64,000 bases of DNA, taken from positions 1 through 64,000 of the forward strand of contig URBX01000001.1 in assembly GCA_900546175.1 (NCBI GenBank), read 5' to 3'. The notes under the pieces were generated by a model. It searched no databases and had not been told where the DNA came from. It saw nothing but the letters and a program-made list of their open reading frames with translations. Positions 24,888-32,710 of this stretch are shown one piece after another. This DNA comes from an uncultured Eggerthella sp. (GTDB taxonomy: Bacteria; Actinomycetota; Coriobacteriia; Coriobacteriales; Eggerthellaceae). Numbering within the stretch: position 1 is the first letter of the stretch; every line of letters starts with the position of its first letter. The position numbers and the translations under genes were made by a program.

Positions 24888-26432
24888 ATGGAGCAGGTAA
24901 AACAAATGGCGATAAAGAGCTTCATGATATTGATATCATGTCTGCTAGCTTTCACCCTGATTCCTTGCGCATTTCCAAGTGTTGCACAGGCAGCTGCTGA
25001 TCCAATTACTGAGGGTTCGAAAGGCAGCATTACAGTAACAAATGCTAATAATAATGATACGCTAGCCGCATACAAAATTGTTGACGTTACTTACAACTCA
25101 ACAACAAACGAAGTGAAAACCTCTTTTAATCCAAGTTTTGCGGGGTACTTTGACAATAATGGTATCTCAATTGATGCCTATAAGGCATATTCGGAAGAAC
25201 AATTGAGGGAAGCTCTTAAAAGCTTGCCCGAGTGGATATCCGAAAATAGTGGCAGCATTAGTGCTGTTTCAAATGCTACGGTAACTGATGGTCGTGTAGT
25301 TTTTTCCGATTTAGAAATGGGTGGCTATTTCATTCAGCCAACAAGCACTACTCAGGTTTACCAGCTTATGGTGGCTAACTTAGCTCCTAAGGTCAAAAAC
25401 ACAAATAGTACGTACTATTTGGAAGACGTTGCACTTGCTGCAAAGTACAACTCTGTGGGTATTAGCAAAGAGGCTTCGGTTAATTCCGTAAGCAAAACGA
25501 GCATCGACGGTGTTATGAGTCAGCTCACCTATACGATTACTATCGATAAGCCTATTTACAATAGTGAAGTACTTGAAGGAAACAGAATTGTTCAAGTAAT
25601 TGATACACCATCTGCTGGTATTGAAATCAATAAAGACTCAATTACCGTTGAAGGGTTTACTGCTTCTGATACTTGGACCGAGCTGCCTGAAACAAACTAC
25701 GTATTGAGTAATGCTGGTAGTGATAATAAAGGCATTTCTCTCAATTTCGGCGGAGCTCTGTATAACGATAATGATGCTTATACCCAATTCAGGATTACTT
25801 ATAAAGCGACAGCCAATGACAACATTGTTATTGGCATTGGTGATGCTTCGAACTTAAACACTGCTGAGTTTACTTATTCAACCTATCCCTATGTAGGTTC
25901 TACAAACAGGGTTAATGCTACGGCAAATGTAAAGAGTTACGGCATTATAATTGATAAGCATAAAGACGGTGAAGAAAGCACTAAGCTTAAAAATGCAAAG
26001 TTTAAGCTTTACCGTACTGCTGTAAATGGAGAATCAAACACTACCACCGTTAAAGATGCTAACAAAAATGATGTTGTCGTTGTTGAATTAAATACCATAG
26101 TAACTACCGATGAAAATGGTTCGGCAACTATTGATGGCCTTAAAGAAACCGATGGTTTCAAATACTACTTGGTAGAAACTCAGGCCCCTACAGGGTATGC
26201 GTTACCTCCAAATGCCATTGAGATCACGATTAATCCAGCTGGAAATGGCAACGTAGATGATAACGGCCATGTAACCGTAAAGATTCCGAACGGCACCAAC
26301 AACTTTAGCCTTCCTATCACCGGTGAAGCAGGTACTATTCTCTTTACCGTAATTGGTATCGCTCTTATGGCTGGAGCAGTTGCTTTGTTTCTTCGTTCTA
26401 AGAAACGCGTTTCGGGAAAACAAACCCACTAA
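24888..26432 (+). CDS. Major pilin, SpaA-type backbone subunit
   Basis: A protein of about 514 aa. A signal peptide ends near PSVAQAAA. Isopeptide-type Ig-like domains follow, including an N-terminal SpaA-like domain and a mid region with VIDTPSAGIEINKDSITVEG. A C-terminal Cna_B domain carries E-box YYLVETQAPTGYALP. LPITG (about 475), a hydrophobic helix and RSKKR form the sortase signal. A Lys in the LAPKVKN segment may be the pilin-motif lysine, by position only. The ATG at 24888 is chosen because AAGGAG lies 5 nt upstream; a longer frame is open but lacks a site. It is followed by a hairpin and the class C sortase. Confidence 0.9.
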   Translation: MEQVKQMAIKSFMILISCLLAFTLIPCAFPSVAQAAADPITEGSKGSITVTNANNNDTLAAYKIVDVTYNSTTNEVKTSFNPSFAGYFDNNGISIDAYKAYSEEQLREALKSLPEWISENSGSISAVSNATVTDGRVVFSDLEMGGYFIQPTSTTQVYQLMVANLAPKVKNTNSTYYLEDVALAAKYNSVGISKEASVNSVSKTSIDGVMSQLTYTITIDKPIYNSEVLEGNRIVQVIDTPSAGIEINKDSITVEGFTASDTWTELPETNYVLSNAGSDNKGISLNFGGALYNDNDAYTQFRITYKATANDNIVIGIGDASNLNTAEFTYSTYPYVGSTNRVNATANVKSYGIIIDKHKDGEESTKLKNAKFKLYRTAVNGESNTTTVKDANKNDVVVVELNTIVTTDENGSATIDGLKETDGFKYYLVETQAPTGYALPPNAIEITINPAGNGNVDDNGHVTVKIPNGTNNFSLPITGEAGTILFTVIGIALMAGAVALFLRSKKRVSGKQTH

Positions 26433-26490
26433 ACGCAATAGCTAGTATCTCTCCTCTCACTCCTTCTCTTAGAAAATAAAAAAATTTAAA

Positions 26491-26519
26491 AAAGAGCGGC
26501 ATTTCTTGTGTCGCTCTTT
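26491..26519 (+). terminator. Hairpin between pilin and sortase genes
   Basis: AAAGAGCGGCA (26491-26501) pairs with TGTCGCTCTTT (26509-26519), with one G-U pair and a short loop. The trailing U tract is short. It probably attenuates transcription so that the sortase is made at lower level than the pilin. Confidence 0.65.
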
Positions 26520-26586
26520 CACGTAACATGATTTGCTTTAAAACAACATCTAGATCAAAAATGCCTTTCTATATTTCAACTATTCG

Positions 26587-27477
26587 ATGAAGAAAATTGT
26601 TTCCAACATAGTTATTTTTGCCATATTCCTTTTGGGAATATGTATTTTTCTTTACCCAATGGCGTCGAACTATCTCTATGAAAAGGCAAGTGTTAAGGCA
26701 AGTTACACCTATCAAGAAGAGATTAAAAAGATTACTCCTGAACAAATTGAAGCTGAGGAAATAGAGGCTCAAAACTATAATGCAAGTCTCTACAGCAATC
26801 CCGTCATTCTCACAGAACCTTTCGCCCCGGATTCTTGGCCGGTAACTGACGGTGCTTATGGCGACATGCTTGATTTGACCGAAGAAATGGCTTTTATTGA
26901 TATTCCGAAGATTAACCAAAAGCTACCCATTTATCATGGCACCACCAATGCGGTGCTAGATAAGGGCGTAGGACACCTGGAAAATACGAGTCTGCCTGTT
27001 GGCGGGCCCTCTACTCATTCAGTACTAAGCGCTCATCGTGGTCTTCCCAAAGCTGAGCTGTTCACTCATTTAGACAAACTGGACAAAGGGGATATCTTTA
27101 CGATCACGGTCCTTAATCAAAAACTTGCCTATGAAGTGTATGCTATTGAGGTAGTTGAGCCCAAACAGGTAGATTCCCTCTACATCCAAGAGGGAAAAGA
27201 CTTGGTAACCCTGGTTACTTGCACACCGTATGGTGTCAATAGTCACCGCCTGCTTGTCCATGCCGAGCGTTGCGAATTGCCGGAAGATAGCGTTGGTGCA
27301 ACATTTGACGAGGGCAGCTTCCTTATCAGTATTGCAATCGTATGTTTGGTTGCATTGCTTCTTCTCTTAGGATTTCTGATAGCCCTTTTGCGCAAGCACA
27401 AAAATCAAACCCGCATTGCGGCGAACGCTGATTTTGATACCTATAGCAGGTATTCGAATAACTATCGAAAGAAGTAA
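26587..27477 (+). CDS. Class C sortase (pilus polymerase)
   Basis: A 296-aa sortase with N- and C-terminal membrane helices (about 5-25 and 248-268), as usual for class C. Catalytic residues are His150 (LSAHRGL), Cys212 (LVTCTPYG) and Arg221 (NSHRLLV). A lid motif of the DPW/F type appears as Asp82-Ser-Trp84, with Ser in the middle. Class C sortases link pilin subunits through LPxTG-like motifs. The substrates are encoded just upstream (LPSSG and LPITG proteins). The gene ends at the remnant of a polysaccharide gene. Confidence 0.92.
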   Translation: MKKIVSNIVIFAIFLLGICIFLYPMASNYLYEKASVKASYTYQEEIKKITPEQIEAEEIEAQNYNASLYSNPVILTEPFAPDSWPVTDGAYGDMLDLTEEMAFIDIPKINQKLPIYHGTTNAVLDKGVGHLENTSLPVGGPSTHSVLSAHRGLPKAELFTHLDKLDKGDIFTITVLNQKLAYEVYAIEVVEPKQVDSLYIQEGKDLVTLVTCTPYGVNSHRLLVHAERCELPEDSVGATFDEGSFLISIAIVCLVALLLLLGFLIALLRKHKNQTRIAANADFDTYSRYSNNYRKK

Positions 27478-27484
27478 TGTTACG

Positions 27485-27881
27485 AGCTCTGCTATGTTCT
27501 TAAATTTTGTCGAATATTTCGAAAAGAAAGTAGACGGAAAAATCGTCGACCTCAGGTTTCGCGACAAGAAAAAGGGGTGGGGAGCTTTCTTGGCTGTCGA
27601 CTACTGCACTTCAGCGGGAGCGATTCGAACAAGGTACTTTAAACCGGAGGAAGTCTGCTACTATTACTACTTATACAAAGGTTTGTTTTTTTAGGGAGTC
27701 TTGTTATTCCTGCCCGTATGCGTGCGGTGCAAGGTTGTCTGATTTGACCATTGGCGATTTTTGGGGCGCAGTTCACTATTTTGAAGACCTGGACACAACC
27801 GAGGGAGTGTCTGCGGTGATTGCTTCCACCGACAAGGGAAAGTCTCTCAGCATAATTGCTATCTTTATCGCAAATGTTTAG
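27485..27881 (+). pseudogene. Remnant of an FrhB-like (coenzyme F420 hydrogenase beta subunit family) gene
   Basis: Only the C-terminal part remains. Frame 1 reads LNFVEYFEKKVDGK then LRFRDKKKGWG. After a run of seven T (27686-27692) the frame shifts, and the second part reads RESCYSCPYACGARLSDLT, IGDFWG and DTTEGVSAVIASTDKG, ending at TAG 27879-27881. These are hallmark segments of FrhB-like proteins in exopolysaccharide and pyruvyl-transfer clusters. The N-terminal half, including its ferredoxin-like cysteines, is missing, so the gene is dead apart from the frameshift. It marks the left flank of the GC-rich island. Confidence 0.75.
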
Positions 27882-27962
27882 CTATTACTCTCGCAATGAC
27901 TCTCAAGTTAAACATGTCATACAACGAGAAATAGGTGTCTGATCTGAAAGGAGTCTGAAGAA

Positions 27963-28109
27963 GTGACAGACTCAAATGACTTAAATAAAGTTAGAGAGCT
28001 TGCTGCATCAGTAAATGATGCTTACCCAGACTTTATAAATGCCATGGTAAATGGAGCAAAGAGACATAATGTCGCAGAAAGCTTGATACAGTTCATGGAG
28101 GAAAAATAA
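27963..28109 (+). CDS. Possible 48-aa small protein
   Basis: A GTG-started ORF of 48 codons after AAAGGAG (27947-27953, 9 nt away). It is polar and probably helical, with a C-terminal SLIQFMEEK segment. I do not recognise it. Its composition is native low GC. It lies between the FrhB remnant and the island, so it may be part of a decayed region. The good ribosome-binding site supports translation, but there is no other evidence. Confidence 0.4.
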   Translation: MTDSNDLNKVRELAASVNDAYPDFINAMVNGAKRHNVAESLIQFMEEK

Positions 28110-28478
28110 AAACGCCTCTACAGATGATGTGTTGGAGTATTATTACGTAATTACAATTCTTAATTAGAGCGCCTGTTGATGCTTCTACTTAGGCGGCTCG
28201 TTGAGAAAGCTCTCTGATGCGCTAGATAGGGTAGCGCTACGATAAATCCATTCTTTGCTTTCAATCTTGAGTCAATTCCAAAACTCTATCAATTTTAAGT
28301 GCCGTGCTGTAACGGCTATTGTTGTTTGCGACATCCCCACTGGGCATTGTGTTTGACATTATCGGTTGAGTGTTTCTACGGGAAGCTGGGGGAGTAATAT
28401 CATCACGTATGAGGCGATCTATTCCAGTCAAAGCGTGAGAGTTGTGCGGCTCGCTTCACGCTACGTCAGAGGCTTCCG
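28110..28478. other. Noncoding stretch at the left edge of the GC-rich island
   Basis: There is no gene. Two hairpins are visible: GAGCGCCT (28167-28174) with AGGCGGCTC (28191-28199), and AGCGTGA (28432-28438) with TCACGCT (28456-28462). The second lies just past the MATE gene on the minus strand and may end its transcript. I see no insertion-sequence end or attachment site. Confidence 0.4.
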
Positions 28479-29810
28479 TTATACGTTTGCCAGTTCTTTC
28501 TTCGCCAGATACACGTAATACACGCTCAGCGTGACGGCTGCCATGCACCAGGTAATGGGGTAGACGAGCGCAACGCCCGTGATGCCTGAGGCAGGTAGGG
28601 GAGAGCCCAGCAGAAGAACCAGTCGCATGGCCGCATAGCAAATGAGCACGGTAGCCATGGGACCCTTCACGTGCTTCATGCCACGGCAGGCTCCTCCGCA
28701 GACCTCGGAGATGGCGTAGAGCCAGTAGAACGGGTACGTGGTGAATACCGCGGTAGTACCTAGCTCGATAACGTCCAACTCGTCCGTGAACAGGCTGAAT
28801 GCAAAGCTGCAGAACGTCATGATCAGGGCGGTGGTAGCTACTGCGCTGATTAGCCCCATTCCTAAGCAGCTGCGGACACCCTTCTTGGCGCGGGCGGGTT
28901 GGTTGGCGCCGATGTTCTGGGCCACGAATACCGTGGAGGTTTGTCCTAGGGCCACAAGGGGTTCATAGACCAGCATCTCAATTTGAAAGTAGATGACGAA
29001 GGCTGCGATACTGTCCTGACCCAGGCCGTTGATGACGTACTGAATGAACACATTGGACAAGGTGAGAGCGAAGCCTTGGATTGCGGCAGGGATGCCGATT
29101 GCTAGCATTTCTTTGAGAGTTGCTGCGTTCGCACGGGCGCGTGCGGTGATGCCGTTGTTGCGCATCCATTCGCAGAGCTTCCAGATGGAGTAGGCGCAGG
29201 CTAGGGACTGGCAGCCTACCGTGGCAAGGGCGATGCCGGCCACACCCAAGTTGAAGACGACGAGCGCCAGGGCGTCGAGGGCGATGTTGTAGAGGCCGCC
29301 GATGATCTGGGCTTTCAGCGGGGTGGTGGAGTCGCCGATTCCGCGCAGCACGCCAGAAGCCATGTTGTAAGCAAGCATGGCGGGTAGGCCGATGAAGTAG
29401 AGGCGCAGATAGAGGATGGCGTCTTGGCTGATGTTGGCGGGGACCTGCATGACTACGGCGAACAATGGGCTGCAAGCAATGCCTAGCACGCAGATGACCA
29501 CGCCTGTCACCAGGGATACGCGGATTGACGTGGAGGTGATGATGCCTATAGAGGCGTAATCCTTAGCACCGATGCTGTGGGCTGCCATGACATTGGCACC
29601 CAAAGAGAGTCCGGCAAACAGGTTCACCAAACAGATGGCAACCAAGGAGATGGATCCAATGGCCGCGATGCCTTGGGAACCCAGGAAATTGCCGGCGAAG
29701 AAGGTGTCCGCGGAGGAGTACATGATCTGGAGCAGGTAGGCGCCCAGTAAGGGGAGTGAGTAAGTAAGGATACCCTTTCCTACCGATCCCGTTGTAAAGC
29801 CATTTGCCAT
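28479..29810 (-). CDS. MATE-family multidrug/metabolite exporter
   Basis: A 443-aa, 12-helix MATE protein with typical segments: YSLPLLGAYLLQIMYSSADTFFAGNFLG at the N-terminus, GLSLGANVMAAHSIGA, and a matching second half (VAQNIGANQPARAKKGVRSCL, EVCGGACRGMKHVKGP). MATE carriers export cationic compounds or flavins with Na+ or H+. Its GC content is well above that of the pilus and housekeeping genes. It is divergent from the methyltransferase-ABC operon, and the shared 154-bp intergenic region contains four GTAACA/TGTTAC half-sites. AGGAGCAG precedes the ATG. Confidence 0.92.
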   Translation of the reverse strand: MANGFTTGSVGKGILTYSLPLLGAYLLQIMYSSADTFFAGNFLGSQGIAAIGSISLVAICLVNLFAGLSLGANVMAAHSIGAKDYASIGIITSTSIRVSLVTGVVICVLGIACSPLFAVVMQVPANISQDAILYLRLYFIGLPAMLAYNMASGVLRGIGDSTTPLKAQIIGGLYNIALDALALVVFNLGVAGIALATVGCQSLACAYSIWKLCEWMRNNGITARARANAATLKEMLAIGIPAAIQGFALTLSNVFIQYVINGLGQDSIAAFVIYFQIEMLVYEPLVALGQTSTVFVAQNIGANQPARAKKGVRSCLGMGLISAVATTALIMTFCSFAFSLFTDELDVIELGTTAVFTTYPFYWLYAISEVCGGACRGMKHVKGPMATVLICYAAMRLVLLLGSPLPASGITGVALVYPITWCMAAVTLSVYYVYLAKKELANV

Positions 29811-29888
29811 GTGTCACTGCTCCTGTTGTATCTTTCTGGCATCCAATGTTCCTGATTTGGCATTCAGCCGGCCGTTCGCCTTCAATCA

Positions 29889-29953
29889 GTAACATCTTTC
29901 ACGATTTCGTGTTACTTCTGGTATCATAACACCAATACAATTTTCGTAACACA
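29889..29953. promoter_or_regulatory. Four GTAACA-type half-sites in a divergent promoter
   Basis: GTAACA (29889-29894), TGTTAC (29910-29915), TAACAC (29927-29932) and GTAACA (29946-29951) are spaced 17-21 bp apart, about two helical turns. They lie between the divergent MATE and methyltransferase genes. Alternating orientation gives palindromes such as GTAACA-N15-TGTTAC. This looks like a multi-site operator controlling both transcripts. The regulator is not identifiable here. Confidence 0.5.
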
Positions 29954-29964
29954 AAGGAAAGTGA

Positions 29965-30789
29965 GTGGGCATGACTCCAGCACCAAACCCTCGCCAGCAC
30001 GGACACCGTGCACCAAACGTCCTTATCAAGGACGTGGAGAAGTACTGGGATGAGCGCTCCGCTGCGTATTCAGCGATTGTGAAAGATGAGATGGCTAATG
30101 CTGCCATGGCTGCATGGCAGTCCGTCTTTCAGGAGAAGTCTGCTGACGTATTGTCCGCTTCTGAACATCCCGTAGCTCTTGACTTGGGTTGTGGTCCTGG
30201 TTTGTTCTCCATTCTCATGGCCCAGCTGGGCTTCGAGGTTATTGCTGTAGATCTGAGCGCGGGTATGCTGTCCCAGGCTCGTGCCAACGCAATCGCTGCG
30301 GGCGTCTTCGACCGCATCAGCTTCATCCAAGGTAACGTCCACGACCTTCCTATTGCCGATAACTCTGTAGACTTAGTGGCTTCTCGCAACGTCACCTGGC
30401 TCATGCAGGACCCTATGGGCGCTTACCGCGAGTGGCTCAGGGTCATGAAGCCATCCGGCAAGATGCTCTGCTTCGACGCAAATTGGCACCACTATCTGGT
30501 GGATTCTGACCTAAATGCGCTCCGTGCCGCTGACCAGCAGGACATCCATGACTCTGGCATCACGGAGGAAGGTCTGTGGACCGAGGAGCAGAATCACCGC
30601 AGCGAACTTATTGCCCTGGAGCTCCCATCCACTTATACTCAGCGTCCTGGTTGGGACCAGTGCGCCCTTAAGTTTTTGGGCTTCTCCCAGGTAGACGTTG
30701 ATGTCAACGTATATCAGCGCCTTTGGTCCGAAGAGGAAAAGTCCTTCTACGCCACATCCCCTCTGTTCCTCATTGAGGCTGTGAAGTAG
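29965..30789 (+). CDS. Class I SAM-dependent methyltransferase
   Basis: A 274-aa methyltransferase of the UbiE/COQ5-like (Methyltransf_11/25) type. Motif I is LDLGCGPGL (72-80). An acidic residue follows in VIAVDLSAGML, motif II is in NSVDLVASRNVTWLM, and LRVMKPSGKML is present. GTG at 29965 has AAAGG 7 nt upstream; ATG at 29971 is an alternative. It is the first gene of an operon with a nickel/peptide-type ABC importer, only 3 nt before the permease. Such a pairing suggests that it modifies the imported ligand or a metal-binding metabolite. The substrate is unknown. Confidence 0.85.
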   Translation: MGMTPAPNPRQHGHRAPNVLIKDVEKYWDERSAAYSAIVKDEMANAAMAAWQSVFQEKSADVLSASEHPVALDLGCGPGLFSILMAQLGFEVIAVDLSAGMLSQARANAIAAGVFDRISFIQGNVHDLPIADNSVDLVASRNVTWLMQDPMGAYREWLRVMKPSGKMLCFDANWHHYLVDSDLNALRAADQQDIHDSGITEEGLWTEEQNHRSELIALELPSTYTQRPGWDQCALKFLGFSQVDVDVNVYQRLWSEEEKSFYATSPLFLIEAVK

Positions 30790-30792
30790 TCA

Positions 30793-31758
30793 GTGCGCCT
30801 CATCTCCGACAATCCCCAGCAGCGCAGCGCGTTCTTCAAGAGGCTCTCTCTAGAGCTTCTTGGTGCGCTCATCATCATCGTGGGCGTCACGTTCCTGGCG
30901 TTCCTGCTATCATATTTATCCCCAACGGACCCGGCCATCCGTTACTTCACCGACAAGGGTATGATCCCCACGGAAACCGAACTGGCCACCAAGCGCCACG
31001 AGCTGGGTCTGGATCTCCCATTCTGGCAGCAGTACAGCAACTGGATCGTTTCTATGCTCCATGGCGACATGGGCAACTCTTACCGCACCGGCAACTCCGT
31101 GTTCGGTTCCCTCATGTTCAGCTTGCCTTACACCCTGGCCCTTACCTTCACCTCCATGACCCTCACGCTGCTCATCGCGGTTCCCCTAGGCCTTCTGTGT
31201 GCAAAGCGCAAGGACAGCGCCCTAGACAACGCGGTCCGCGCCTTCTCCTACTTGTTCTGCTCCATTCCAACCTTCCTGGTGGCTCTGGTGCTACTCTACA
31301 TCTTCAGCGTGCAGCTCCACGTGCTGCCTACGTCTTCCAAGGATGCCATCGGCTTGATTATGCCTACCTTGGCATTGGCTATTCCATTGGCTGCATGGTA
31401 TGTGCGCCAGGTGCGCACCATCGCCTTGGAGCAGTATGCTAAACCCTACGTGGACGGCCTTCGCTCTCGTGGTATCTCCGAGCATGACATCCTGTTCAAG
31501 CACATCCTAAAGAACTCCCTGGTGCCAATCTTGGCGTTGGTGGGCATTTCCCTGGGCGGCTTGTTGGGCGGCTCTGCCATCATCGAGTGCATTTTCGCCT
31601 GGCCGGGCGTGGGCAACCTGTCCGTGTCGGCCATTAATTCCCGCGATTACGCCGTGGTCCAGGGTTATGCGTTGCTCATGGCCATCGTCTACCTCGTGAT
31701 GAACTGGATTTTAGATGCCGTCTATCGCGTCATCGATCCTCGCATTGGAGGCAGGTAG
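30793..31758 (+). CDS. ABC transporter permease (NikB/DppB type)
   Basis: A 321-aa permease of the nickel/dipeptide/oligopeptide family. The N-terminal helix, a periplasmic segment, and the conserved core EQYAKPYVDGLRSRGISEHDI with GGSAIIECIFAWPGVG are typical of NikB/DppB. It forms the membrane channel with the NikC-type partner encoded next. It starts with GTG three bases after the methyltransferase stop and has no strong ribosome-binding site, implying translational coupling. Codons are strongly C-ending compared with genes outside the island. Confidence 0.9.
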   Translation: MRLISDNPQQRSAFFKRLSLELLGALIIIVGVTFLAFLLSYLSPTDPAIRYFTDKGMIPTETELATKRHELGLDLPFWQQYSNWIVSMLHGDMGNSYRTGNSVFGSLMFSLPYTLALTFTSMTLTLLIAVPLGLLCAKRKDSALDNAVRAFSYLFCSIPTFLVALVLLYIFSVQLHVLPTSSKDAIGLIMPTLALAIPLAAWYVRQVRTIALEQYAKPYVDGLRSRGISEHDILFKHILKNSLVPILALVGISLGGLLGGSAIIECIFAWPGVGNLSVSAINSRDYAVVQGYALLMAIVYLVMNWILDAVYRVIDPRIGGR

Positions 31759-31759
31759 C

Positions 31760-32710
31760 ATGTCCGGCCTCATCCGAACGAAATCCCAACGAAACCTGGC
31801 CGCCATCTGCGCTGTAGCGATCGCCTGGTTGATTCTCCTGTTCCTGGTTCCGCTTCTGTTCCCATTCGATGCGAACAAGACGGACCTCTCATCTTCGTTG
31901 CTGCCACCGTTTTCCCCAGGTTACCTCTTCGGTAGCGATAATATCGGTCACGACGTATTTCTGCGCACCATGGCTGGCGGCAGTGAGTCTGTGTTCATGG
32001 CCTTCGCCATTGTTGCAATTACCTTTGTGGTGGGTAGTATCGTTGGCATGGTGGCAGGATTCAGTGGCGGTATCGTGGACGAGGTGTTGGACAAGGTGAT
32101 CACCATGTTCCAGGCGTTCCCAAGCTTCGTCCTAGCCATCGCTATCGCGGCCATCCTGAGTCAGGGTATGATCAACATGATTATCGCCATCTCCTTGGTG
32201 TACTGGACACAGCCAGCCCGCCTTGCCCGTAGCTTGGCAATGAGTTTGAAGGATTCCGTGGCGGTGCGCGCGGCCCTGGTCTGCGGCGCCAACTTCCGCC
32301 AGATCTGCAAGAAATACCTGTTGCCGGCCATGTTGTCCCCTTTGGTGGTCATGGCTGCGCTTTCCATCGGCGACGTAGTGCTCACCATGGCCGGTTTATC
32401 CTTCTTGGGACTAGGCCCCGAACGTCCTACCAATGAGTGGGGCATGATGATGAGCGAAGCCCGTTCCAGCATGCAGTTCGCTCCTTGGGCAATCCTTGTG
32501 CCGGGCACTGCGCTGTTCGCCACCGTGAGTATCTTCAATCTTCTTGGTGATGCGCTTCGAGATGTTCTTGAGGGACGCAGCACCGAGAATGGAGAAAAAG
32601 GGGAGGCCCCAACTGATCTTCAAACCGTAGAGCCTCCCACAAAGAACGAGCTTGCTTGGAGAAGTTCATTCCTCCCAGCAAGAGCTCATAATAGAAAGGA
32701 TAACGAATGA
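31760..32710 (+). CDS. ABC transporter permease (NikC/DppC type)
   Basis: A permease of about 316 aa with the DppC/NikC layout: LFGSDNIGHDVFLRTMAGG after the first helix, then the EAA-like loop VRAALVCGANFRQICKKYLLPAML, and GDVVLTMAGLSFLGLG. The C-terminal tail of about 40 residues is hydrophilic and longer than usual. The ATG at 31760 is chosen because GGAGGCAGG lies just upstream and the preceding gene stops at 31758; a longer frame would overlap the NikB-type gene. Its stop overlaps the start of the binding-protein gene. Confidence 0.9.
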   Translation: MSGLIRTKSQRNLAAICAVAIAWLILLFLVPLLFPFDANKTDLSSSLLPPFSPGYLFGSDNIGHDVFLRTMAGGSESVFMAFAIVAITFVVGSIVGMVAGFSGGIVDEVLDKVITMFQAFPSFVLAIAIAAILSQGMINMIIAISLVYWTQPARLARSLAMSLKDSVAVRAALVCGANFRQICKKYLLPAMLSPLVVMAALSIGDVVLTMAGLSFLGLGPERPTNEWGMMMSEARSSMQFAPWAILVPGTALFATVSIFNLLGDALRDVLEGRSTENGEKGEAPTDLQTVEPPTKNELAWRSSFLPARAHNRKDNE

